Source: an uncultured Fodinibius sp.
GTDB taxonomy: Bacteria; Bacteroidota; Rhodothermia; Balneolales; Balneolaceae
Direction of reading: 5' to 3'
NCBI GenBank assembly: GCA_913056455.1
Contig: CAJXMJ010000001.1
Location: 1,302,001-1,366,000 of the forward strand
Length of the DNA stretch: 64,000 nucleotides
Shown: piece by piece, positions 19,301-25,444 of the stretch
Layout of the letters: each line of letters starts with the position of its first letter
How positions within the stretch are numbered: the stretch's first letter is position 1
The notes under the pieces: model-generated
Database searches by the model: none
What the model was told of the DNA's origin: nothing
What the model saw: only the letters and a program-made list of their open reading frames with translations
Made by a program: the position numbers and the translations under genes

Positions 19301-20538
19301 CCAAAACTTTCTGCAGAAACCCCTTGAGAAGGATCACGATATTGATCCAATGTCGACTCATTAAATATATCTTGATCCTCATCAGGGGGTGAAAATGAGC
19401 TGTCAGGATTTTGTACCACCCCCAAGTCTCCCAATGCAATCGCCTGTCGTTCTCCCTCCTGTGATTGTGAGGACTCACGAAGCAACCAGACATTAATCTC
19501 CGTTAACTGTAATGCCTGCCCCTGCTGCTGTGGATTGGAAACATTTTCTTCGAACTCCTGGCGGGTAAAGAAATCCAGAAAAAAGTGTCTATCAGATTCG
19601 TAATCTCCCGGACGAATAGAAATCTCCTGCTCCTGAGCCCCACCCGTTATTGTTTCTGTTTTGCTATCTCCCTCCTGCTGAGAAAGTACTGACGTTAATT
19701 TCAGCGACCCAATTTGAGCTACAGACTTAACACCAAAAAGAGCACTACCACCCCGAATCAGCGAGTTTCCTGTTTGCATAGAAACGTTTCCCAACTCCAG
19801 GCGCTGTAAGATCTCATCCTCGTAACCATCATAAACAATGTTTAGGCGGTTCATAAAGTCAAAGTCACGCTCGGTATCCCAATCGGTTTGAATAGAAAGC
19901 TTATCCCCAATCGTACCCTGAATGTTCAGCTTTAAGCTTTGTTCAAAGGTTGGATCTATCTGACGGCGTTGATCTTCCGGTATTTCAGGGTTTTCAGTCT
20001 TTTGAATAGAAGCTCCCACATTCATATTAGCCGTTCCGTTAATACTCAGATTAACTTCCGGCTTGCCAAAGATAGTTGTAAACGCAGATTCCTCTCCACC
20101 GGGAATATCAAGATTAAAGTCAAGCAACCCCTGCCGGCGCTGATCTTCTGCTTGTTGCTCTTGAACAAGCATCTGCCAGTTATCCTTTAGATGGCGTTGC
20201 TTCGACTTTTCTGCATACTGCTCAAAACTCGTCCGGAAACTGGAAGCCATAGGCATTTCATACAGCAACCTCTGACTGTGATATGCACCCAGTGAATCGC
20301 GCTGTACATACGTTTCTTCTTGGGGGAGTTGTATGTAAAACAGCTTGGGTCGATCATCCGGAAAGGGATACGAAATGGGGGGAACTTTATACAAACGGGG
20401 CAATGTGTCGGATTGGGCAGGCGTTATTCGAAGTGAGTCCTGACCGACCTGTCCCATACTCTGCTCGGGACTTGCCACCATAGCTGCCAAGCAAGTAAGT
20501 AAAACGAACGTTGAAAAGTTAAATGCTTTGAGCTGCAC
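13318..20538 (-). CDS. sprA: SprA/Sov-type outer-membrane translocon of the type IX secretion system
   Basis: At 2406 residues this is by far the largest gene here. A signal peptide (MQLKAFNFSTFVLLTCLAAMVA) is followed by a very long, Tyr/Asn/Gln/Ser-rich, beta-strand-dominated sequence. SprA-like segments include repeated GKPEVNLSINGTANMNVGAS-type strands, NRLNIVYDGYEDEILQRLELGN, and plug-facing VKVFANGRELQEGTDYAVDY. The C-terminal part is typical barrel sequence, ending in HDIRFNIVVSIRSN. SprA of Flavobacterium is a 36-strand barrel that conducts folded T9SS cargo and is also needed for gliding. The length matches the roughly 2400 residues of SprA. It is a monocistronic gene divergent from the lptF/lptG pair. 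Confidence 0.93.
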   Translation of the reverse strand: MQLKAFNFSTFVLLTCLAAMVASPEQSMGQVGQDSLRITPAQSDTLPRLYKVPPISYPFPDDRPKLFYIQLPQEETYVQRDSLGAYHSQRLLYEMPMASSFRTSFEQYAEKSKQRHLKDNWQMLVQEQQAEDQRRQGLLDFNLDIPGGEESAFTTIFGKPEVNLSINGTANMNVGASIQKTENPEIPEDQRRQIDPTFEQSLKLNIQGTIGDKLSIQTDWDTERDFDFMNRLNIVYDGYEDEILQRLELGNVSMQTGNSLIRGGSALFGVKSVAQIGSLKLTSVLSQQEGDSKTETITGGAQEQEISIRPGDYESDRHFFLDFFTRQEFEENVSNPQQQGQALQLTEINVWLLRESSQSQEGERQAIALGDLGVVQNPDSSFSPPDEDQDIFNESTLDQYRDPSQGVSAESFGVESTSFVEGYFVPLQEGADYSLDRNLGYISIKRNLGSRQALAVSFKYRDSQTGETISVGDVSQGGNERIYLKLLRPQTVTTSNILWDLMMKNVYSLGANNLTQEGLDLDIKYTEQNVPSSSLPQRDQILLQDLGLDRVDRQGALNPDNKIDFSTTVLEPSTGTLVFPYLEPFGSRIEQLLTESGTPPDRVSDLTFDELYNEKKVNANQSSKNSFYRIQGSSKGSISSSYSLGYSLVEGSVKVFANGRELQEGTDYAVDYSIGSITILNDQYLRRGQEIKIEYENNQLTQIGKKSFTGLRAEYEFTDNISLGSTYFNLKERPLQDKIRIGDEPVNNSVVGVDANAHFDTPWVTRLIDQVPLLQTKESSSLTISGEFAHLRPGVSQTSAVSDAIENDRLFEDEENGLSFIDDFEGSDIGLSFMNPTRWNLAAAPAAVPGYGPDEVFFEDNPPDNPSTNIADKIARSDLRGTFSWYSIPQNIDQILGGVDFTPETQQVKVTDVFPNRDVLTEENFISTLDVYFDPTKRGPYNYNENLRTLLEDEPERTWSGMTTTLPSGQEDLTQNNIEFLEFWMQTVLPNGQSPTAQDLQDYEGKIYIDIGVVSEDVIPNFKTNTEDGLVRRPQDLQEDNISGQSRSYIPTPLPAPEGQFSNDTRELSDVGLDGAPNEGGIDNKNEQNLFSDFLEAMASEYGAGTERYQEIEEDPSNDDYVYYGESQAGNGDLQERFFRMYGYHDGNTPPNEGEKRAVTNKPDTEGLITPSIVEQNNAYFQYEIDWNPADFSELEPGSEGTFIVDKVDGPNQEDRWYQVRLPLEEWVRKVGGIENFQNISYIRVWLSGYEKPFTLRFATFELVGSQWRPAENVDQQQGTTQGEFNISSVNIEENSQRRPIPYRQPEGAIRAVNRDRQRQTIANEQSITMNVENLGPGELKMMKRVYPGGLNMINYSNVRMFVHGEGYDNRSDAELVVRFGTDLTNNYYEYRQPISPSDPNYPYSTKQLSEMSEAEREMEAEEVWLYEENSMNILMRAFNELKQLRDQQGVEGNTVFERGDLLKNAPPGAVIGIKGNPSLDRVGEIGMGIQNPFDPQNPDEGGIASLDGQFWFNELRVSGFDNKSGWAANAKAEMKLADFATVNANFNRETDGFGALNSRLGQRRMSNVQAYDLNSTVNMHKFIPDRFGWNIPVSLSTRRSSSTPRYLPNQGDVRLSEFENAVEARDDISDAQKQQIIDQRIRESQTVTESYSINVSNLSKSRSQSSLTEYTLDNTTINYVYNVTERRNPQYQQQDNWNYSGSVRYNYSFPQTKVFRPLGFLGEVPLLHPLAGIQLGYTPASINASMGMDREYDEQLRRVVDPNVENALQQSHSFTYDTEFGFGYNITPSIKTTFRSLTVFDLSRAGIDEAGPGNIMADSTQYSVRPTFDVLNDLIFDSLSSRRSNYQESYTAGWQPKLNKVSGLDWINYSANYSGGYQWRNSPRGSALGANVSNNFSLNQTLDFNIRSLLSGMEWYRNLQDNGRGNNISSADTTGALTEDQLGKTLGIIGKKAVGAILSIQSMDFSFNISQSSLQRGYAGTSPLYDMFGRSSGEYSPPFSYRTGFANEIGLDRLINNPSETSSLQLPSNHNLTDDITVRSRLQPFKNLTIDLSWNSKWNETNTKSITIDPNQNRSTVRSQNGSISSSIWAFGSGYEAFFKKQLRTAFNDIGDNTVITDSTGNGDGQTVLGRTALQEDFRQSYLIFNRGAIGDRSFTPFPLPGWRITWTGLEEFIPLFGDLMSRASISHNYSGTYRLGWVYNADQSLLPDISLGAYSVTNRRPEFEPNSINIEKRFSPLVGLNLTWESNLRTNIQYEQSKVTSLALSNSTVIERISKGLKLTFAYTIRDFKIPFFKRLDNAVDITLNGSYIEDEEKKFELDSDLDEALAAGPNDIIKDPNRAEFSSTVTGGQARINGSAVIGYQFSQMIQANFEYNYNRLIPKTSGVYGRTDHDIRFNIVVSIRSN

Positions 20539-20578
20539 GAAACCGTTGTAGAATATATTTACATATTATTTCAATCAG

Positions 20579-20586
20579 CAAATCTA
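20579..20586 (-). promoter_or_regulatory. TAnnTTTG-type -7 box candidate upstream of sprA
   Basis: Minus-strand TAGATTTG lies 41 bases before the sprA start codon, at the same distance as in rsmI, guaB, ptsN and the ABC transporter gene. Confidence 0.38.
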
Positions 20587-20723
20587 TGGTAGCGATTCTC
20601 TATATACAGCTCCTTTTATTTTTCTTGAAATGATTATGTCCCCATGCACTCAGCAGAATTATAATGGATTCCTGCTTTTCATAAAAGTACAAACTCTGGG
20701 TCTGTAGTCATAATAAATATCCA

Positions 20724-20755
20724 TTTTGTAAAGAACCCATATAGACCTAATTTTA
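20724..20755 (+). promoter_or_regulatory. Bacteroidota-type promoter candidate for the lptF/lptG pair
   Basis: TTTTG at 20724-20728 is followed after exactly 19 bases by TAATTTTA at 20748-20755. This fits a -33 TTTG / -7 TAnnTTTG promoter with one mismatch. The start codon is 23 bases further on. Confidence 0.42.
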
Positions 20756-20777
20756 GGGTTCCAAATCAATCAACAAT

Positions 20778-22217
20778 ATGCGATTACTACCCAATAAATT
20801 ACAATTAGATATTCTTAAGCGGCATATCGGCCCCTTCATCTTCTGTTTCTGTACGCTGATGTTCTTGCTGCTTATGCAATTTCTGATCCTTTATATTGAT
20901 CTGCTTATCGGCAAAGGATTGCCGTTAGGAGTTATTTTGGAGCTTATTATTACGAACCTGGCGTCGATGGTCGTACTTGCCGTGCCAATGGCCGTACTGG
21001 TTGCTTCGCTTATGGCTTATGGGAAAATAACGGAATTAAATGAGCTAACAGCTATTCGCGCAGCAGGGATCAATCCTATCCATGTTATTAATCCCGTTCT
21101 GGTTGCATCTATCCTGCTTTCCATTTTCCTTATGTGGTTTTCCAATGATATTTTACCCGATGCCAATCAGCGAGCCCGGTCCCTTTTTATCGATATCCGC
21201 CTTAAAAAACCCGGCTTCGATCTCAAAGAAAATGAGTTTTACGATGGGATCGATAACTACACCTTTTTGGTCAAAGAAATTACCAATGAATCTGATTCAT
21301 TACGCGATGTCACCATATATCAGCACCCCACCCGCAATCGTAAAGAAGCTTACATCAAAGCCGAAAAAGGACGGCTCGCAAGCAAACAAAGCGGACAAAC
21401 GCTCACCCTATTCCTGAATGATGGATCAGTGCTTCGAAAACTTGATCGCAGACAAAAAGGAAAACTCATTGACGTTTTTGAGGAAACCCATTTTGACCGT
21501 TATCGCATCAGTTTTGATCTCTCAGATTTAGCCTTCTCACGCTCCAACCCTGCTGATCGATCTCGGAATGACCGTACAATGAATATTCAAGCAATGAGTA
21601 GTGTTGTTGATTCTCTGAATAATCAGATCGAAAAACAAAAGAATCATATAATCAAAAATAAAAACTACATCTACCCCACCCTTTCGAGACTAAATACAGG
21701 AGATAAAAGGGAGTCAGAATTAAAGCAGTCAGAAACAGATACGACAGACTTACCTTACGAAAGTAATTACTTGGTATTGCAAGAATTAGAATCAAAATCT
21801 GAACAACTACGTCTGCACGATATTGGCCTGATGAAACTGCGTAACTACAAATCCTTTATCGAGGATGTTGTATCTGATACAGAATGGCGACTTGAAAAAA
21901 TTGCACAATACCTGGTTGAAATCCATAAAAAGTTTTCTATCCCCATTGCTTGTATTGTATTTGTTCTTCTTGGTGCTCCCATTGGCATGTATACCAAGAA
22001 AGGAAACCTTGGGTACGCAGCACTTATTGGTACGGTATTTTTAACATTTTACTGGATTTCCATTATTCAGGGCGAAAAAATGGCTGATCGTCTGTTTATT
22101 TCTCCCTTCACCGGCATGTGGCTGTCAGATATTGTACTTGGTGCCGTAGGGCTTATTATGGTAATAAGTATTAGTACTCCTTTTAAACTATCAAAACTGT
22201 GGAAGCATCGTGACTAA
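20778..22217 (+). CDS. LptF/LptG-family permease, first copy
   Basis: A 479-residue permease of the LptB2FG lipopolysaccharide exporter, which extracts LPS from the inner membrane. Three helices lie near the N terminus (about 20-120) and three near the C terminus (about 385-475). Between them is the periplasmic beta-jellyroll domain, enlarged by a Lys/Asn-rich, coiled-coil-like stretch (about 265-370). Family signature VLAVPMAVLVASLMAYGKITELNELTAIRAAG is the coupling region (shown here in part as KITELNELTAIRAAG). The stop overlaps the next gene's GTG by 8 bases. Which of the pair is LptF and which LptG is not certain. Confidence 0.9.
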   Translation: MRLLPNKLQLDILKRHIGPFIFCFCTLMFLLLMQFLILYIDLLIGKGLPLGVILELIITNLASMVVLAVPMAVLVASLMAYGKITELNELTAIRAAGINPIHVINPVLVASILLSIFLMWFSNDILPDANQRARSLFIDIRLKKPGFDLKENEFYDGIDNYTFLVKEITNESDSLRDVTIYQHPTRNRKEAYIKAEKGRLASKQSGQTLTLFLNDGSVLRKLDRRQKGKLIDVFEETHFDRYRISFDLSDLAFSRSNPADRSRNDRTMNIQAMSSVVDSLNNQIEKQKNHIIKNKNYIYPTLSRLNTGDKRESELKQSETDTTDLPYESNYLVLQELESKSEQLRLHDIGLMKLRNYKSFIEDVVSDTEWRLEKIAQYLVEIHKKFSIPIACIVFVLLGAPIGMYTKKGNLGYAALIGTVFLTFYWISIIQGEKMADRLFISPFTGMWLSDIVLGAVGLIMVISISTPFKLSKLWKHRD

Positions 22218-23292
22218 GAAAATTGATCGCTATATCTTTTTTAGGATGTTGGGCATCACATTATTTGTGATGATGGTGCTGATATTCATTTTTATTGTCA
22301 TCGATTTTTCAGAAAACAGCGAAGATTTTACTGATAAGGGAGCTACGTTCGCTCAAATATTTGGAGTGTATTATCTCAATTATATCCCGGAAATAGCCCG
22401 CTTGATTATACCTGTTGCCGTATTCATTGCCTGTCTCTACTTGACGGGCCAAATGGCTGAACGCCTCGAAATTACCGCATTAAAAGCAGCAGGCGTAAGT
22501 CTGTATCGCCTTATTTTACCCTATCTGGCTTTTGCCTTTTTGATGACGGCGGTGATGAGTTATCTGGACGCCTATGTAATTCCTAATGCCAATGAAAAAC
22601 GTATTGCTTTTGAATCAGAATACCTGTCTGGCAAATCGGATAAAGTGGATACTAATCGCATTTTTCGACAGGAATCCGAAAACTCCATCTTTAAAATAAA
22701 TTATTTCAATCCCGATAAGGGTACCGGATACCGCGTAGATGTTGTAAACTTTGAGGGCGACAGCATAAGTGAAAAAATGTTTATCCAGCGTATGATATGG
22801 CAGGAAGAAAAACAACACTGGAAGCTCGAGAATGTACAAAAGCAAACCTTTACTGAGATGGGATACTCTGAGGTCCATATTGATTCTATGGATACCACAC
22901 TCAATATCTATCCGCGCGATCTAACCCGTAAAACGTCGGACATCTACCAACTTACCTATCCCGAAGCTCAAAACTATATTCAATCCATCGAGCGAAGCGG
23001 CGCCGGCGGTGTAGAATTGCCAAAGGTACAGCTCTACGGGCGATATGCCTATCCCTTTTCAATTATTGTGGTGACTATCGTCGGGTTTGCCCTGGCTTCG
23101 GTTCGACGGGAAGGCGGTAAAGGATTCTACATCGCAGCCGGGCTGGCCGTTAGCTTTCTATACCTTGTGATGATGAAAGTGATTGAACCATTCGGCGGTC
23201 AGGGAGAAATTGATCCCATGCTGGCAGCAACGCTCCCTCACCTAATTTTTCTGGTAATTGGAGTAAGCATCCTCGTCAACGCCCGTAAATAA
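22210..23292 (+). CDS. LptF/LptG-family permease, second copy
   Basis: This 360-residue partner permease starts at GTG (22210), inside the end of its neighbour (GTGACTAA). It has six membrane helices around a periplasmic jellyroll domain of normal size. The coupling motif GQMAERLEITALKAAGVSLYR lies near residues 80-100. The length is the usual 350-360. Together with the upstream copy it would form the LptB2FG membrane part; lptB is not in the window. The gene converges with guaB, with only nine bases between the stops. Confidence 0.92.
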   Translation: MTKKIDRYIFFRMLGITLFVMMVLIFIFIVIDFSENSEDFTDKGATFAQIFGVYYLNYIPEIARLIIPVAVFIACLYLTGQMAERLEITALKAAGVSLYRLILPYLAFAFLMTAVMSYLDAYVIPNANEKRIAFESEYLSGKSDKVDTNRIFRQESENSIFKINYFNPDKGTGYRVDVVNFEGDSISEKMFIQRMIWQEEKQHWKLENVQKQTFTEMGYSEVHIDSMDTTLNIYPRDLTRKTSDIYQLTYPEAQNYIQSIERSGAGGVELPKVQLYGRYAYPFSIIVVTIVGFALASVRREGGKGFYIAAGLAVSFLYLVMMKVIEPFGGQGEIDPMLAATLPHLIFLVIGVSILVNARK

Positions 23293-23301
23293 TCCTTGCA
23301 A

Positions 23302-24780
23302 TTAGCTTACTGAATAGTTCGGGGCTTCCTTGGTAATTTCTACCGTATGAGGATGACTCTCTTTATAAGCTGCAGCAGAAATCTGAACAAACTCAGCCTG
23401 CTGAAGGCTGGCAATATCAGGCGCTCCACAATAGCCCATAGCAGCACGAAGCCCGCCGGTCATCTGATGAACCACTTCACTTAAATATCCTTTATATGGA
23501 ACTCGTCCCTCAATACCTTCTGGTACAAGCTTATTAATGTTATCCTCAACATCCTGGAAATAGCGATCTTTTGAACCTTGTTCCATCGCACCCAGGCTTC
23601 CCATTCCACGGTACGACTTATACTTGCGAGACTCATAGATAACCGTCTCACCCGGTGCCTCATCAACTCCGGCAAACATGGATCCCATCATTACTGCATG
23701 TGCACCGCCTGCCAAGGCCTTAGGAATATCACCGGTTTGTTTAATACCACCATCTGCAATAACACTTACGCCGGCATTATGGGCATATTCAGCAACTTCC
23801 ATCACTGCGCTCAACTGCGGCACACCCACTCCGGTAACAACACGGGTTGTACAAATAGACCCCGGACCAACGCCTACCTTAAGGATATCGGCACCCGCAT
23901 CAACAAGTGCTTTGGCAGCATCTTTAGTAGCAATATTACCGGCAATAAGATTCAGATCGGGATATTCCTTTTTAACCTCTTTGACCATATTCAACACCCC
24001 CTGCGAATGGCCGTGTGCGGTATCAATGGTAATTACATCAACACCGGAATCAACCAATGCCTCAACGCGATCCAGCGTATCCGCTGTTACTCCCACGGCT
24101 GCTCCCACACGCAGACGTCCCATATCGTCTTTGCACGCATTGGGAAAGTTCATCTTCTTCTCTATATCCTTAAAGGTGATCAATCCCACCAGCTTCATAT
24201 TGTCATCGACAATAGGTAGCTTCTCAACTTTGTGTTCCTGCAGCAGCTTTTCCGCTTCTTCAAGAGTAGTACCTTCACGCGCCGTGATGAGATTCTCGGT
24301 CGTCATAATAGTACTCAGCTTCTTATCCACGTAGTGCTCAAAACGCAAATCTCTGTTCGTCACAATACCGATGAGCGTATTGTCATCTTCTACAATGGGA
24401 ATACCGCCAATCTTATGTTTCTTCATAAGCCCGCGCGCTTTGCGAACCGTCTCATTCTTTCCTAATGTCACCGGATCAACAATCATACCACTCTCACTAC
24501 GCTTCACCATGCGTACTTGGTCAGCCTGATCCTGAATGGACATATTTTTGTGCAGCATAGCAATACCACCTTCGCGAGCCAGGGCAATAGCCAGCCGATA
24601 TTCCGATACGGTATCCATAGCCGAACTAATGACGGGAATATTGAGCGTAAGTTCAGAAGTTAAATCCACGCTTGTATCTACATCACGAGGGACAACTTCG
24701 GAATGGCCTGGGACCAAAAGGAGGTCATCATAGGTTAAACCCTGGCGTGTTATGCGGTCGAAAGGAGAGGAATTTTCCAT
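23302..24780 (-). CDS. guaB: Inosine-5'-monophosphate dehydrogenase
   Basis: A 492-residue IMPDH that oxidises IMP to XMP, the committed step of GMP synthesis, with NAD+. The TIM barrel starts with LTYDDLLLVPGHSEV and is interrupted by two CBS domains (about 95-205). The catalytic loop GPGSICTTRVVTG carries the active cysteine, followed by ADGGIKQTGDIPKALA and the flap residues near EGIEGRVPYKG. The ATG at 24780 gives the standard length; an in-frame upstream extension to 24879 lies in the leader and terminator region and is not supported. Confidence 0.96.
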   Translation of the reverse strand: MENSSPFDRITRQGLTYDDLLLVPGHSEVVPRDVDTSVDLTSELTLNIPVISSAMDTVSEYRLAIALAREGGIAMLHKNMSIQDQADQVRMVKRSESGMIVDPVTLGKNETVRKARGLMKKHKIGGIPIVEDDNTLIGIVTNRDLRFEHYVDKKLSTIMTTENLITAREGTTLEEAEKLLQEHKVEKLPIVDDNMKLVGLITFKDIEKKMNFPNACKDDMGRLRVGAAVGVTADTLDRVEALVDSGVDVITIDTAHGHSQGVLNMVKEVKKEYPDLNLIAGNIATKDAAKALVDAGADILKVGVGPGSICTTRVVTGVGVPQLSAVMEVAEYAHNAGVSVIADGGIKQTGDIPKALAGGAHAVMMGSMFAGVDEAPGETVIYESRKYKSYRGMGSLGAMEQGSKDRYFQDVEDNINKLVPEGIEGRVPYKGYLSEVVHQMTGGLRAAMGYCGAPDIASLQQAEFVQISAAAYKESHPHTVEITKEAPNYSVS

Positions 24781-24819
24781 GGTAGAAAAGATCTGCAAGT
24801 ATTGTGGTTCCAGTTTGGG

Positions 24820-24827
24820 CAAAGATA
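24820..24827 (-). promoter_or_regulatory. TAnnTTTG-type -7 box candidate upstream of guaB
   Basis: Minus-strand TATCTTTG lies 40 bases before the guaB start codon. It follows directly the T-run of the terminator of the upstream gene, so guaB would have its own transcription start. Confidence 0.42.
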
Positions 24828-24891
24828 AAAAAAATGTGAGCGACCTGCTTAACAGAATTTCCTTAAAAATGCCAAGCAAAATCGCTCACAT
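24827..24891 (-). terminator. Long-stem terminator between the 109-residue gene and guaB
   Basis: A perfect 10-bp stem (ATGTGAGCGA at 24834-24843 with TCGCTCACAT at 24882-24891) continues inward through a small internal loop into a 5-bp stem (TGCTT/AAGCA), with a 23-base loop. On the minus strand it is followed by seven or more T. It would terminate the gene at 24924-25253. Confidence 0.7.
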
Positions 24892-24923
24892 ACGCTTGCC
24901 CCAAGCGCCTCTCTTTTAAATAC

Positions 24924-25253
24924 TCACAAACTTTTAATATGCAGGGCATCAATAGCTGTTTCAAGCGAGCAGATGCCATCACGATAACATTCTACCCAGT
25001 AAAACACACGCTTTCGGCGACGAGCTACATGGGGATCACAACTGGAATATTGACCGTTCAACTCATTAACCAAAGCCGATACATCATCCTTTATTTCCAG
25101 CTTTAAAGCATCGGGAATATCACCCCATCCCATCAGTTCAAACATCTGCTGGAGTTCACGGTGTTCTTTCTCAGCCTCTTTTAAAACTTTACGAAGAACA
25201 GGTTCTAAATTAGTATCGAGGGCCTTTTGACTCGTTTTGATTGCAGTATTCAT
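24924..25253 (-). CDS. Unknown 109-residue protein
   Basis: I do not recognise this protein. It is mostly helical. The first half is amphipathic and charged (LEPVLRKVLKEAEKEHRELQ), and a short basic patch (VARRRKRVFYWVE) precedes a C-terminal segment that could be a small helix-turn-helix or zinc-independent fold. It has cysteines in SSCDP, VECYRDGIC. There is no signal peptide. It has its own strong terminator and sits divergent from the GH97 gene, with an inverted repeat (25304-25321) in the shared upstream region, so a regulatory link is possible but unproved. Confidence 0.62.
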   Translation of the reverse strand: MNTAIKTSQKALDTNLEPVLRKVLKEAEKEHRELQQMFELMGWGDIPDALKLEIKDDVSALVNELNGQYSSCDPHVARRRKRVFYWVECYRDGICSLETAIDALHIKSL

Positions 25254-25303
25254 AATGAGTTCCTTTGTTTAATTGGTGTTCAATTTTAACCTAACAATCA
25301 GTA

Positions 25304-25321
25304 GTGACACCAGTATGTCAC
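25304..25321. promoter_or_regulatory. Inverted repeat in the divergent region before the GH97 gene
   Basis: GTGACA and TGTCAC form a perfect 6-bp inverted repeat separated by six bases. It lies 51 bases from the start of the 109-residue gene and 123 bases before the GH97 start. The shape suits a dimeric regulator, but the repeat is short and could be chance. Confidence 0.3.
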
Positions 25322-25444
25322 CCCTATTTAAAAAAATGTCCCCTGTCTATCTATTTCCTCTTTTGTTTTGGTTGACAGTTGTTTTTTATCCCAAAAGCAT
25401 CAATTTTATGCCCCACTGATAAAAACATATACAACTATTTATTT

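Noticed and set aside
13412-20483. Many open frames antisense to sprA
   Set aside because: They have no recognisable domains and no start-site support; they follow from the composition of the long sprA gene.
24781-24879. In-frame N-terminal extension of guaB
   Set aside because: It overlaps the terminator stem and the -7 box, and IMPDH proteins normally begin near the ATG at 24780.
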